Shown: positions 46,779 through 58,082 of the stretch, piece after piece
Position numbering within the stretch: position 1 is the stretch's first letter
How the letters are laid out: every line of letters starts with the position of its first letter
NCBI GenBank assembly: GCA_011316305.1
Contig: SAUG01000030.1
Coordinates: 310,001 to 374,000 of the forward strand
Direction of reading: 5' to 3'
Length of the DNA stretch: 64,000 bases
Source: Rusavskia elegans
Taxonomy: Eukaryota > Ascomycota > Lecanoromycetes > Teloschistales > Teloschistaceae
The notes under the pieces: model-generated
What the model saw: only the letters and a program-made list of their open reading frames with translations
What the model was told of the DNA's origin: nothing
Databases searched by the model: none
Program-made: the position numbers and the translations under genes

Positions 46779-47801
46779 TCAATAGAACACAATGCACCGC
46801 ACTTCGATGCTCTCTCTGGGGAAGGTAGGGGTATGGCCCCTGGATCCTTGAAAGATGTATGCGCACAGCCTGATGCTTGTGAGTACCAGGCGTGTAGGTA
46901 GACCGAACGACAGTAACGTCCCAAATGTTAAGTCTGCTCGCGAGTCGAAGATCTTGATCAGGACCACTTCGTCCACATCCTGCTCTTTCATGTAGTACCA
47001 TTTGTGCGAATCAGCATGTTTAAGAAGAAACTTTTCGCCATGGTAGTGCGGGAAAATGTGATCTACTTCGATAAGGTCTTCTGGGTTGAGGCTTCGAAAG
47101 TCACAGACGCAAAGGGCGTCATCTTGGACAGCTCCGCGGATGGGTCGTCAAATACTCAACAGATTGAGTTTGTAAGCTCGTGGTAATGGATGGTAAACTT
47201 ACTTGATGATTTGGAAACGCTGTTGAGGGATTTTGTCCGCCAAATCTGGGCAATGCAGCTTGACACGTTTCATGGCTGAATCATCTGTTTGGTCTAGACA
47301 ACCTCAACGAAGCACCTTTGCCAAAAACAAAGACCGTACCGATGTGTACAGTTGAACTTGGATGCCTGATGGACTTGTCTCCACTTTGACGGTGTGGGAA
47401 CCATCTCGAGCCTTCGGACCTGTGAAGTAGATCAGGTTAACGATCTGGACATTCGCATGGGTTCGTACTGTATAATCAAATACATAGTTGCTTTCAGCAC
47501 CCAGTCTTTTCTTGAGTAGCTCCGTTGACTCCTGAAGATATTGGTTCTTGACCGATTCTTTGAGGCTAAAATCGCACGACGACCTGTTCTTTATATACTC
47601 CAACCCGGCGGTATCCAGAGTCGATTCTATCTCGCATGATCTCAGGTCTATAATGGCTATTCCATCGTATGCGTGAATTTGTCTGTTCGTTCTTAGTTGA
47701 CCAGGTGGTCGTGGAACAAGAAGCGAATATGGCTTTACATCGTCATATACGGGAAGAGGTGCGAGGTAATGAAGCTGAGCTTCTATAGAAGAAGCTGACA
47801 T
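46779..47801 (-). pseudogene. CmcJ/AsaB-like hydroxylase/desaturase-family gene, apparently broken
   Basis: The N-terminal part (ATG at 47801) reads LHYLAPLP, TNRQIHAYDG, DLRSCEIESTLDTAGLEYI, SYVFDYT-like and a conserved-looking VFDYTVRTHA. Further down come LDQTDDSAMKRVKLHCPDLADK and QQRFQIIK, then CDFRSLNPEDLIEVDHIFP, HKWYYMKEQDVDEVVLIKIFDS and the terminal RESIEVRCIVFY. This is the order of the fungal family annotated as methyltransferase CmcJ/AsaB hydroxylase (2-oxoglutarate-type oxygenase relatives in secondary metabolism). Several introns are needed. The segment HTSFKDPGAIPLP, typical just before the last motif, lies one frame off RESIEVR, indicating a 1-bp deletion near 46820-46840. 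The middle joint near 47310 is also unclear. Confidence 0.6.
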
Positions 47802-48123
47802 GACAACGCGAAAAGGGAAGCTACCTGCCCGGGCTCCCAAGGGGATCCATGCTCGAAAGTGAAGCTCGAAGAAATTTCTATGTCAGACGAGGGGTCCATC
47901 GCATGTCTATGATCTACCTGCACCAACGATTCTGCTGCTTTGGGCTGCTAACCTAATTTGTGCCGTAGCTGCAAGTCGAGCTGCCGCCATGAGTCTCGTT
48001 CCATCGGAAAAGAGTAGAGATAAATTCCATGTCCAGATCATACACATAGCGTAAGTGTAATAGCTTATCGTCCACCAAGACCATCAAGCGTAGTGCTCAA
48101 TAGCCTTGTTGTACAGCCAGGAG

Positions 48124-50013
48124 TCATACTGTCAATTGCAGTGATGTCTTCCTGGCCGCAATAATATGGCGAAGCTCGATGTTGGAGCCTACCATCAAGG
48201 CGACTTTATCTCGTGTCTCGCTGGCTTGCTCATATGCGTAGGCAACTTGAAGGAGTCGCGCTTCGTACCACTTACGGGTAGTGAACAGAAGACCGTAGCT
48301 GGCTCAAACACGTTAATCTTGTGACAACCAAGGCATATACCGTGGGACACCAACGGAACATTCGGGCCACGATCGACTAGATCAGGCGTTGCGTACTCTG
48401 CAGAGATGTCTGCAGGTCCGAAGCCGAGAGGGATATTGATCGACGGATAGCCGGCAAGGTCTGTTGGGTTATCCGAGTGGGTGGGTAGCACGAGCACATC
48501 ACAGTTGTGATTTTCCAATGCGCCCAGCACGCCACCCTCAGCACCCATATAGAGACGCGTTTTTAGAGCATTCTTGTATTCCTTTTGAGTCCACTGCGTG
48601 TGGTGAGGCTGCCATTTTTCTAAATGTATCAACACTGTACTTGGGGAAATCTTCGTTTCGTGAGACTCGATAAAGTGAACAACATCATCCAAATTGCGAA
48701 GCTTGTCCGGATTGTGTGCGAGAGATCCCAAGTAAATCGAGGTCATATGGCTGATTATTAAGTAAGAACAAAGTCGGGTTTTTTTGGTCCAGCCGTGCTC
48801 GAAAGCGGAAAGTTTGCATCCTCCACGATATCCGCCCCCAGCTCCTCCATCAGTAGCAACGAATTCTCAAAATCCCGAAGAATGTGAACATCCTCTACTG
48901 ATTCTCGGATGATTTTCCGAGGGACACCGACTCGGACGCCAGCAAGGCCACCTGATCTGCATGCTGATGTATAGCTCGAGTCTGAAGGTGCAGGTGCTGC
49001 CTCAGTATACCGATCGAGGGGATCTTTGGCTGCAGGTTCAACATATCAACAACTTGATGAGCCGACTTTGATCACGCAGATTACCTGCAATCAGATTAAG
49101 CACATGGGCAGCATCAAGAACCCCCCTTGTCAGCGTCCCCACTGTTTGCAAGGTATGAGACCGGCATGGGGAAGTCAGCCCTACTGTTGGCTTTATTAGG
49201 CCAACGACTGCACAGCGACCAGCAGGCTCAACAATGCTCCCGCTGGTCTTCCAAAGCTTAGCCATCCCGTTTGACGTGTACACAAGGGCTGACTCTTACT
49301 TCTATTCCCAGAGCAAAAGCACACATTGTGGTGGCCGTAGCAATGACACTGCCACTGGAGCTTCCTGTGGGGTCTTGTTGCAAGTGATAAGGCGCATGCG
49401 ACTAGCCACCTGTTGGAGACTAGCCGTCCGGAGTATATCATGCGCTCGTAGATTAGCCCATTCGCTCAAATTTGTCTTCCCCAACAATAAGGCACCGGCG
49501 TCTCGAATTTAGTGACAACGGTTGATTCACAGGAGGGGCGCGTATTGGCTAGAGCATAGGAGCCCGCTTATTGCAGAGCAGCGGTGTTAGCTACATAACG
49601 ACCTTGGAGGTCCTAGGAGCTTACCAGAGGTCTTCATCTTATCGGGGGTACAGAACATGACTTTCACCAGGAAAGGCTTGCCGTGAAAAGGGCTCCACAG
49701 ATCAGTTGTGTACTCCCAACCTTTTGGGCTCTACTGACCCACGTATCTCACCCCTTTTTCTTTCCTCGTCTGACTTGAGAGCGATATCGACTGCATCTGG
49801 GTTGGTTTCGATGACCGCATGTAGCACACCATCAATCTGCGATATTCGCTCAAGGTACGTCTGCTTGGATTAGCTTATGCTGAAGCCGCTAGAAAACCTT
49901 CTCACCTCCACAAGATCGACACTGCTAAACCTTCCATTGTTGAGACTGTCTCGCAGGTCATCAATTGTCGCGTGACTCAAAGACTGGACGAGCTGTTCAG
50001 AGGAACGGTTGGG
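48124..50013 (-). pseudogene. Amidase-signature enzyme pseudogene
   Basis: The pieces read, in order on the minus strand: SLSHATIDDLRDSLNNGRFSS; TYLERISQIDGVLHAVIETNPDA; SPFHGKPFLVKVMF with the likely catalytic Lys; GKTNLSEWANLRA; GSSSGSVIATA (the cis-Ser loop); GSIVEPAGRCAVVG and KPTVGLTS (nucleophile-Ser region); TVGTLTRGVLDAAHVLNLIAG; CDVLVLPTHSDNPTDLAGYP; and a C-terminal VAYAYEQASETRDKVAL ending at 48124. The family hydrolyses amides with a Ser-Ser-Lys triad. The N-terminal half is broken: a frame slip before DAGALLLGK (~49490), another after LRAHD (~49435), and TAG codons at 49420-49422 and 49402-49404 where the family has Trp and probably Gln, both RIP-type changes. The C-terminal half still looks open. 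Confidence 0.75.
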
Positions 50014-50026
50014 TGAATAGGTCTAG

Positions 50027-50442
50027 TCTAATGTCAACAGCGATCGCATCTCCAAAGCTATCGATGAGAAGCCCAGACTGTCAAGTGAAGCTGCAAAGTA
50101 TCGAAAAGCGGTCAGTCAACTACGACGGCACGCATTAATTGCTAAGGATGTTCGCCTGCGCACATTGTCAATCCACAGGCTGGTACAAGAAGCGACCACC
50201 GCGGACTGGGAGTCCTCAAAACTTCAGTCAGTCTTCAGCGCAGTATCGCAGCGTGTCTCTCAGTGTTTCCCGAGACAGATCGGCCGGGCTTCTATGTCCT
50301 TGAGTATGATCGAAGCCTCAAGCCTCGATCGAGTCTCTAGCTCAAGCCGCATAGCAGTCCGTGTAGAAAGGCTCAAGTGCTATACAGAACAGTCAATCAA
50401 CCAATGCATCTTCCGTCAAGTTGTCATGATGTCAATTATATA
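50027..50442 (+). pseudogene. Fragment of an NB-ARC/NACHT-TPR (fungal NLR-like) protein
   Basis: This open stretch of ~138 codons reads AAKYRKAVSQLRRHALIAKD, then RTLSIHRLVQEATTADWESS, QSVFSAVSQRVSQCFP. The pattern 'L..H.LI....-LSIHRLVQ' followed by a helix ending in FP is the winged-helix-to-TPR junction common in fungal NB-ARC/TPR signalling proteins. No nucleotide-binding motifs and no TPRs are present on either side, so this is an isolated remnant. Confidence 0.5.
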
Positions 50443-50473
50443 GAGTGACCAATTTTCAGACCAGAGAGCATTA

Positions 50474-50580
50474 CAGTGAACCCTCGCTACAACGATTTAT
50501 CGTTTCCAGCCGCCTAATTTAGAAAGTGCTTGATGAAACCGGTCCCGGAGATGGCGGGTTTTGTCGAAATTGCTGAGGGA
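50474..50580 (+). mobile_element. Possible truncated pogo/Fot1-type DNA transposon end
   Basis: After a TA dinucleotide the sequence CAGTGAACCCTCGCTACAACG resembles the terminal inverted repeat of pogo/Fot1 elements as I recall it. About 100 bp later GAAATTGCTGAGGGA is a weak inverse match. A full second end followed by TA is missing, so this is at most a truncated or decayed miniature element. Confidence 0.28.
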
Positions 50581-50879
50581 AGCCAAACAGCAATCCCTAC
50601 GATAATTTTAGTATTGCTTGCTTCGCAACAGGCCAACTACCTTCGGACCCACTAACCTGTATGTTCAACCCTGTAATCCCTATTTACATCCACTTGCCAC
50701 CTAGTCGCTGTCGGTTTCCAGAATGTCATTATTGATGGACAGGTTGTCGAGATCTTCATCGCCGAGGAAATCGAAAGTCACACGAGCAGATCTAGAAGAC
50801 TCTCCCTTGGTAGTCTCCATGGCTTCTTTTCTCAACGTTCGAGGGTCGACTTTCTTGCCGCTACGTATCGATCGGTGTT

Positions 50880-51197
50880 GACCCTAGCAACCTGGTCCTG
50901 GATGCTCCAGCTTCAAGGAGAAAGGCAGGGAAGCCAGTGCTCATTTGCGTCTTCTGTCGGGCAATCGAGGCTTATAATAGCCTCCAGGGCTACTGGGGTC
51001 ATCTGGTCAATGTCCATGACGGAGTTGACACACCGCGACGGTTAGATGAGATCCGCCGAACTGCGAGCGAGTGGAACATCTACTGGGACGAAACTTGTGA
51101 CGGAGGTAATCGAGGGCATGTAACAAAACAGCGCCTTGTACAAGCAAGGCAAGCCGATTCCGATTGGGATGCGGTCTTGGCATGGGAACTTCGCTGA
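50880..51197 (+). CDS. ORF fragment with a C2H2-like zinc-finger pattern
   Basis: The open frame encodes GKPVLICVFCRAIEAYNSL followed by GYWGHLVNVH, i.e. C-x2-C-x14-H-x4-H, which looks like a fungal C2H2 finger of the 'SLxGHLxxxH' type. A charged ~60-residue tail follows. No ATG precedes it convincingly (the frame simply opens upstream), so it may be an exon of a multi-exon gene or a remnant. No function is assigned. Confidence 0.3.
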   Translation, partial: DPSNLVLDAPASRRKAGKPVLICVFCRAIEAYNSLQGYWGHLVNVHDGVDTPRRLDEIRRTASEWNIYWDETCDGGNRGHVTKQRLVQARQADSDWDAVLAWELR

Positions 51198-51564
51198 TCA
51201 GACATAAACCTGGCGAACGATAGATTGTTAAAGCAAATACCGATAGAATATACCTGCATGGACGTGCATCCAACAATGAAGCTTCGGCACAGTAGCATCT
51301 TCCCTGACTTGATTTGTGTCATCGTAGTTGAGTTTGCCTGTCGTCGGAAGCCACGCGGATCAGGCGGCAGGATGTCCAATCAGCGATTTGATAGGAATAC
51401 GGATAGGGGCAGTCTTTCTGCCTAAATCATGTTATAAATCGACCAAGTACGTTCTTCACGTTTGAAATCTGATTTAGAAATATCAGAAATGCCATTTTGT
51501 TGAGGCGCAGCCAGTGAGTATATAAATAGTCGCCGTCCCTGACCACCATTACCATCGATCTTCA
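51198..51564. other. Intergenic interval, no supported gene
   Basis: Nothing recognised except a TATATAAATAG motif near 51517 in front of the small ORF at 51565. Confidence 0.4.
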
Positions 51565-51759
51565 ATGCCTGTGGTAACCTCCATTACAAATCTTAAAGGC
51601 AGAACTTATTTGCCCATTGAACAATCACTCAATAAGTATCAAACCAGAACACCACTGTCGCACTTCGTCAAGAGAAAGAAACCTACTAGGATGATGCCAT
51701 CTACCAAGCTGACAGTTGACTGGGTCCAACATGGTGTCAAGAATCCCAAAAATTTCTAA
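51565..51759 (+). CDS. Small orphan ORF (64 codons)
   Basis: An ATG-initiated ORF about 45 bp downstream of a TATATAAATAG box. The product would be basic (HFVKRKKPTR) with no domain. It overlaps by four bases, antisense, the stop of the split membrane-protein gene. It could be a chance ORF. Confidence 0.2.
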   Translation: MPVVTSITNLKGRTYLPIEQSLNKYQTRTPLSHFVKRKKPTRMMPSTKLTVDWVQHGVKNPKNF

Positions 51760-52169
51760 GCTTCGTTGTCTTTGAAGACTCGCGCCAGGAACTCTCGCTG
51801 CTGTGCCTTGTAGGCCCCCATTTTCCTTTCAAGGTCTGTAATTCCTCGGCCAAGTGCCTTGGCCTGCTGTTTCGCCCAAGTCGACGGTTTCCCGCCACTC
51901 TTTATAATGCGTGCTTCGGCATCAAGCATTTCGATAAGTTCCTGACAGCTGAACTCAATTGTGCTGAGGTCCGACGCTGTATTTCCAAAGTACTCCGCTG
52001 CAAAGCCGAATTTTGGGCCCCATTCGCGATACGCTCGATTCCGGTAAGAAACCTCGACAGCCTCCCAAGTCGCCGGTCCTATTATTTTCTCGCGCAACCA
52101 CAGTAGCGTATCCTTCTTATGCCGATAGTACGTCACCCGCTTGTCATTTGCTTGGGCCTCGTTCATACG
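51756..52169 (-). pseudogene. C-terminal fragment (137 codons) of a membrane-protein gene split by a Copia insertion
   Basis: This open frame runs from the target duplication (52170-52174) to the TAA-type end at 51756. It begins RMNEAQANDKRVTYYRHKKD and continues with a Lys/Gln-rich helical tail. Its frame is exactly that of the ORF ending at the other side of the Copia element: the duplicated CAAGG (minus strand) supplies the end of ACA AGG, and CGT ATG follows. The in-frame ATG at 52166 is therefore an internal Met, not the natural start. The fragment has no premature stop or frameshift, so the gene was intact when the element inserted. Confidence 0.85.
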
Positions 52170-52174
52170 CCTTG
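52170..52174. repeat. Target-site duplication (CCTTG), left copy
   Basis: CCTTG directly precedes the left LTR; the identical 5 bp follow the right LTR at 58078-58082. A 5-bp duplication is standard for Copia integrases. Confidence 0.9.
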
Positions 52175-52417
52175 TGTGAGCTCCAGTGCAGGAGTGAGAA
52201 TTTGCATGAAAAATGAGTGTGTATTGTATATTCTGGGAAGCAGGAGAAGAGGAAATCTATAAGTAGCTAAATAGTGCGCGTAATAAGTGAACGCTAGGCC
52301 TAAATAGGCAACGCTAGCTATAATAGGAAGTATATATAACCTTAAAGGTCCGTTTTCTATCGCGTATCCCGGAGTTGTTTCCGTATCGACTATAAATACT
52401 ATATTCGCAGGTCTTTA
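52175..52417 (-). repeat. 3' LTR of the second Copia copy (least mutated LTR)
   Basis: This is the best-preserved LTR of the four Copia LTRs. The first ~90 bp keep normal composition (CCAGTGCAGGAGTGAG). RIP changes start towards the inner end, where the terminal CA reads TA (CTTTA). Confidence 0.88.
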
Positions 52418-52639
52418 TATCCTTTTAGAATCGATAGCGAGCGCCGATAAGCTTTAATCCTATATAACCTTTATTAATAGTATTACCGCGTATATCCTCC
52501 CCTTAAATTAGTATAAAAATAACCGTATTATAGATAGTAAAAGTCGAAATTAAAGAGTTTAAATTTTAGGTTAAATTATAAGCTGAATATTAAACTAAAA
52601 CAGCTGGAATTTAATATATAAAAAGAATAAAAAGAAATT

Positions 52640-52675
52640 AGCAAAGCTCGGATTCGAACCGGGGTTTAATAAATA
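52640..52675 (-). other. tRNA-like T-arm / Pol III box B inside the Copia element
   Basis: On the minus strand the sequence contains GGTTCGAATCC (52650-52660), an exact B-box/T-loop 11-mer, in CCCCGGTTCGAATCCGAGC. Upstream (52690-52700 on the plus strand) a TAGCTCTGATA stretch resembles an A-box. No complete cloverleaf or matching acceptor stem can be drawn, so it is not called a tRNA gene. The Copia copy at 36691-36701 has GGTTTAAATCC at the same place: the two RIP changes expected at the central C and G. Confidence 0.55.
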
Positions 52676-55600
52676 TAAATCTATAATATCAGAGCTATAG
52701 TAATAGTAAACGCCGTCGTAATAGTTCTACTATTATAGGACTTCTGCTATATCCGTATTAACTACTATACTATCCTGTCTAGTTATATTTACTAGATATC
52801 AGAGCAGTATATAACTTTAAAAACGGTATAGAGAGATTTTTAACTGGATCTAGATAGATCTAGAATATTAACGGCGGTAGCAGCGGCGTTATTACAGAGA
52901 ACCTTATTTAATTCTATATTCTGGAACCCTAGAAATTTAATAAACTCCTTATAACGTTATACTGGAAGAGCTTTTATAAAGCTATCTATTAAAATGGCTA
53001 GAGAAACTATAGATTTAATAAAAACGTTTCTATTATAAATCTTCTAGCGGAGTTAATAATAATAAATATCTATATAGCGAAGCTTAGATATAAACTATAA
53101 ATTACCGCTTTATAGGATTCGTATAGTCTATATATTATCGACCTTAATAAAAGATTTATAGCCTAGATCTATAGCGATTTCCTCGAAAAATCTATTCTAC
53201 TATATAAGCTTTTTTTATATTACTATAGCGCCGAGTAGCTCGGCTTCTATTAAATTTATTATAACTATCTTTTATTTAGAGGCTTTCTAATCGATAATAC
53301 TATTAAATAGTTTAAAATAATTGCTTTAAAAATTATAGCGAGTTTTAGAATTATCTATAAAGAATATATCCGATAAACCGATAAATATTTTATTTAAATC
53401 TGCTATAAAGATATTATAGATAATTAAAAGAAATTTTAAATACTTTAGATATTATAAAACTCGAACAGCAGCTATATAATAATATTCGGAAAGGTTCGTA
53501 AAAAATTCTAAAAGTTTAAAGGAAGCGAAACCGATATTAGCGCGGTTTATAATAGCTATAAATTATACTAAATCGATAAACTATTAGTATATAAAAATTT
53601 ACTATAATATAATTTATTTAGTATTTTTTATAAAGATTTTAATATTTATTAATAGAATCTTAGGGCTTTTTATAGAAAGATTAATATAATACTTTTTCGT
53701 AATTTTATCGATATAGGAGTTTTAGTATAGAAATAGTTTATATAGCTACCTTTCGCGTATTATTCGAATATCTAGAAACTATATAATCTTATCTAGAAAT
53801 TTTATATTATATTTTTTAAATAGTTTAATCTAGAATTCTTTTATATATTTAATATTTTTAGTTTCGAAAATAATAGTAATATCGTCGACGAAAAAGAATA
53901 GAAGTATATATTTATAAATAAAAAGATATTCGGTACCGGAAATTATCTAGAATCTTAGATTATTTAATATAGATAATAAATAGCGAAACTAGAGCGCTAG
54001 AAATTACTTTAGTCCGTATAACGCTCGTAGGAATAGTAGTAGAACTATTTTCGATCCTTTTTAATTCTATAGAGGATTAATATAGATAGGTTTATTAATA
54101 TCGCTATTAGCGAATACGTTAATAGTATTATACTGCCGAATTTTATAGTTAAAGTAAATAATAATAGCTATAAAGGTTCGGAAAATATATATAGCTAGTA
54201 TAGCAGCGTATATATTTATCTTAATATTTTAAAAATCTCTTTTAATATATAGGCGAGCTTTAAATTTAAATAGATATCTCTAGTTATTAAATTTATATTT
54301 AAAGACCTAGGTAGTAGAAATAGTAATACTATTATTTTTAGAGATTTTATTACCGGCTATTTCTTTCTAGATTTCTTTATTCTAGAATATTTTAATTTCG
54401 ATTTATATAGCTTCTATAAAGCTTTCCTTTAGCGGGTATTTAAATATATTATTCTAGTATTTCGATTCCGATAAAAACTAATCGTAATAAAAGTATATAT
54501 TAATAGAAATTAGCTCGTATAATAGTAGATCTAGTAGAAAACTATTTTCGTATAATATTTAAACTATCTAATAAATTATAAAGGCTATATAAAATATCTA
54601 TAGAATATTATCTATTAATACTAACTATATTATATATATTTAAAATCTCTCCGACTTTTTTCGAATATAAAATATATTATTAGTAATAATATTTTTTTTT
54701 TAAACTTTTTTATATAGCTTCGATTTTTTCTATAATAGAAGAATTTATTCGAAGGTATTCTAGATATTATTATATTAGAATATATCGTCTAAATAATAGT
54801 TATTATTATTTTTTAAAGTTAAAAGATTTAGAGAAAATAGAAATAAATATTTCTTTTTTTTTTCTTTAATATTATTTAACGCCTCTATAGGTTTTTAAAT
54901 AATAGTATTTTTATCTTCGTTACTATCGCTAAATTTAGAAAGCTCGTTATATATAAACAGGTCTATATAGAGAATATTAAATATATTATAGAGAAATAGC
55001 TCCGTTTAAAATTAAACTATATCGACTTTTCCCGGGAAATAGAACGAATCGTTATTAAATATAATATTATAATTTCGTATAACTTTCCACTAGCTAGGAA
55101 TCCAGATATTATAGATATTAAAACTATTATATCCTATTAGAAACCTAATATAAGCTTTTAGAAAAAGCTTTTCTATATATATAATATATTTATTAAACGT
55201 ATAGATTTTATAGCTATATATATATATAGATAATCTAAATAAATACGAGATCTAGTAATAGTTTCGAATAGAATTTTCTAGGCGAACTTCTTCTTTAGCG
55301 TACGGTTTATAACTATTCTAGCTATATAATAAATCTATAGCTAAAAATAATAGAAAAAGCCAGTAATATTATATATTATTTATACTTTAATAATAAAGAT
55401 ATAGCCTAGATATTCCAAATAACCGTTTTATTTAAATATAGATAACGATAAGGATTTCTAAGAAATACCTAGCTAGAATAGAAAATTATTAAATTTTTTT
55501 TCTAAAAAGATTTTTTTTCTATCCGATTTTAAAAATACTATTTTATTATTATAGCGAATTTCGATTAGTTTAATTATTTTATAAATTATTCGAATAGCTT

Positions 55601-57835
55601 CTAATTTATAGTAATAAGTAAATATAAAATAAAAGTCTATTTTAATATATATAATATATAAAACCTATTTATTTTTATTTAAAACGATTATAAAAAGAAT
55701 AAAATCGAATATAATATAGAAAAAAGATTTATCGGAATCTTCTCCTTTATATAATAAATATAAAATAATCTAATAGATTTTAAAAATAGTTTAAATTTTA
55801 TATTTATTTATAGAAAATACCTTTATTAAATTAGTAACCTTTATTTCTTTAATAATTTACGAAAGGTATTAAATAAGTTTATTAGTAATATAAGCTAGAA
55901 GCTGGTACTATTTATATATAGTACCGGATTTAATAGATATAGTTATTAATATTATAAACGCTATATTACCTTTACTATTTTAATTATTTTTCAATAAATA
56001 ATACCTGCCGGTTTTTATATAATTAAAGGCCGTTTAACCTCCTCGTTATATATAGCAATATTCTCTATCGCGGTAAAGATTATTTCTATTTTCTAGATAA
56101 CTTTCGGAAACTAAATTAGTTATAAACTCCGAAATATAGTATATATTTATTATTATAATAAATTTCTTATCTATAAAAATATTAATTTCGATTATTATTC
56201 GACTATAGATTATAATAGGTATATAGCTTTTCCCGGAGACGATATATACGTTATTAAAATATAGCTCTTTCTAAATAAAATAGTAAACTATTAAATTATT
56301 ATAGATATTAATTACTAAACCGCTATCGAATATCTATAATATTTATAATTAGAAATCGATAGTAAAGGATTTTTTAAATAATCGTATAGAATATATCGTA
56401 CTATAGAAATATTTAAAATTCGAAAATAATACTTCCGCTAATAATAGTATAGACCTTTATCTATATCTTTTCTTTATTTTAAGTTTTTTTTTTTTTTTTA
56501 CTAGAGTATTTTTCGTATTAGATAGAATAATTAATAGTTTTTTTAACCTTTATTTTCTATATAGTATTATTATCGAAAGCTTCGTGTATTTTTTTTTATT
56601 ATATTATCTTTTATTTTCTAATTTACTAATATTTTTAGATATTTAAAGCTAAAATAATAATATAGATAATAATAATCGCTAAACTAGTATTTATAATTAT
56701 AGATATATTTTAAAAGTTTATTATTATTATTCCGGAATAACGGATTTCTATTCCTTTTTAATTTAGAATCGCTTTCGGTAATAGTAAATACTAAGTTAAT
56801 AATAATAGGCTTAATATTATTTAGCCTAATATAATTATAAAAGCTTTTAATAAATTTAAAATATTCGGTTTTATAGTCTATTTTATTATCGAGCTTTAAT
56901 AAATAATTTATAATAAAAACTAGCGTTAGAATTATAATAGTAAAAATAAAATCTTTATATATCTTTTTAGATTTTTTAATTTCTATAATACCGATATTTT
57001 TAATTTAAATATATATCGAAATATATATATTAAACTATATTTTAAAATTCTAATTTTTAATAGATTCCGTTAAAAGTAATTTATACGAATATTCGACTTC
57101 TATTAATCTAATAGAATTTATTAAAATAAATCTAAATTTAAATATATAAAAAAGATTCTATAAATATAATTCTTTATATTTAATAAAAATAAAAGTATTA
57201 TTTACTATTATTTTTTAGATAAAGGTATTTATTTTAGTAAATATATCGGCTTTTTATATATAGTCTTTTTTTTATCGATATAATTTAGTTTTATTTTTTT
57301 AAATTTAAATTTTATTTTAGCTATTATTTTTACTAAAGCGGTTTATATTTATTATAAAGTTAATTTAATAGATTTTAAAAGATTTTTAGATTTTAGAATA
57401 ATAGATAGATCGATAAATTTCTAAATATACTAGCCGGTTACTTTATTCTATATAACTATAAACTATAAATTCTAGTCTTTTACTAAAGTAAATTTAATAT
57501 TATATTTAATAGTTATTATAAATATTTTAAATTTTTATAGTATATAAAAAATATATATATATTAAATAAAAAGTTTTTTTAGATAATAAAATCTATTTCT
57601 ATATTATAATTATAAACTTCCGGTAGTTTATATATAATAATTAATAAATTATAAATATCTTTACTATTTATTAGAATATATTAAATTTTATATAATATAT
57701 AATAAATTCTTTTAATAATAAAAAATAATAATAATATAATAGATTTTTATAATAGAATTTTATATACTATAATATTTAATACTAATAATTAAATAAAAAT
57801 AATAATATTTTAATATATAATACCGGATTTATAAC

Positions 57836-58077
57836 TATAAATTCTAATATAGAAATAAAAATTTATATAAAAAATAAATATATATTATATATTCTAGAAA
57901 ATAAAAAAAAAAAAATCTATAAATAGCTAAATAGTACGTATAATAAGTAAATACTAGGCCTAAATAGATAACGCTAGCTATAATAGGAAGTATATATAAC
58001 TTTAGAGGTCCGTTCTCTATCGCGTATCCCGGAATCGTCTCCGTATCGACTATAAATACTATATTCGCAGGTCTTCA
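57836..58077 (-). repeat. 5' LTR of the second Copia copy
   Basis: The inner ~150 bp are nearly pure A/T; the outer ~85 bp keep GCGTATCCCGGAATCGTCTCC. The last bases, read on the minus strand as TGAAGACC, supply the TGA that terminates the interrupted host reading frame. Confidence 0.88.
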
Positions 58078-58082
58078 CCTTG
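58078..58082. repeat. Target-site duplication (CCTTG), right copy
   Basis: Identical to 52170-52174. On the coding strand it is CAAGG, part of the codons ACA AGG. Confidence 0.9.

Larger units (their letters stand above)
52175..58077 (-). mobile_element. RIP-degraded Ty1/Copia LTR retrotransposon (uninterrupted second copy)
   Basis: The element is 5,903 bp, starts TGTGAGCTCC and ends GTCTTCA on the plus strand (TG...CA), and has LTRs of ~243 bp. It is flanked by perfect CCTTG duplications. On the minus strand the pol remains are readable through stops: an RT box ILFVDDITIIFE near 53,890 and an RNase H block near 53,220-53,300 with KASK-K, INLIEAELLGA and FFEEIAIDLGYKSFIKVDN. These identify Ty1/Copia. 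The interior has almost no CpA or TpG, so no start codons survive. It is the same family as the outer element at 31280-45076, in inverse orientation. Confidence 0.9.
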
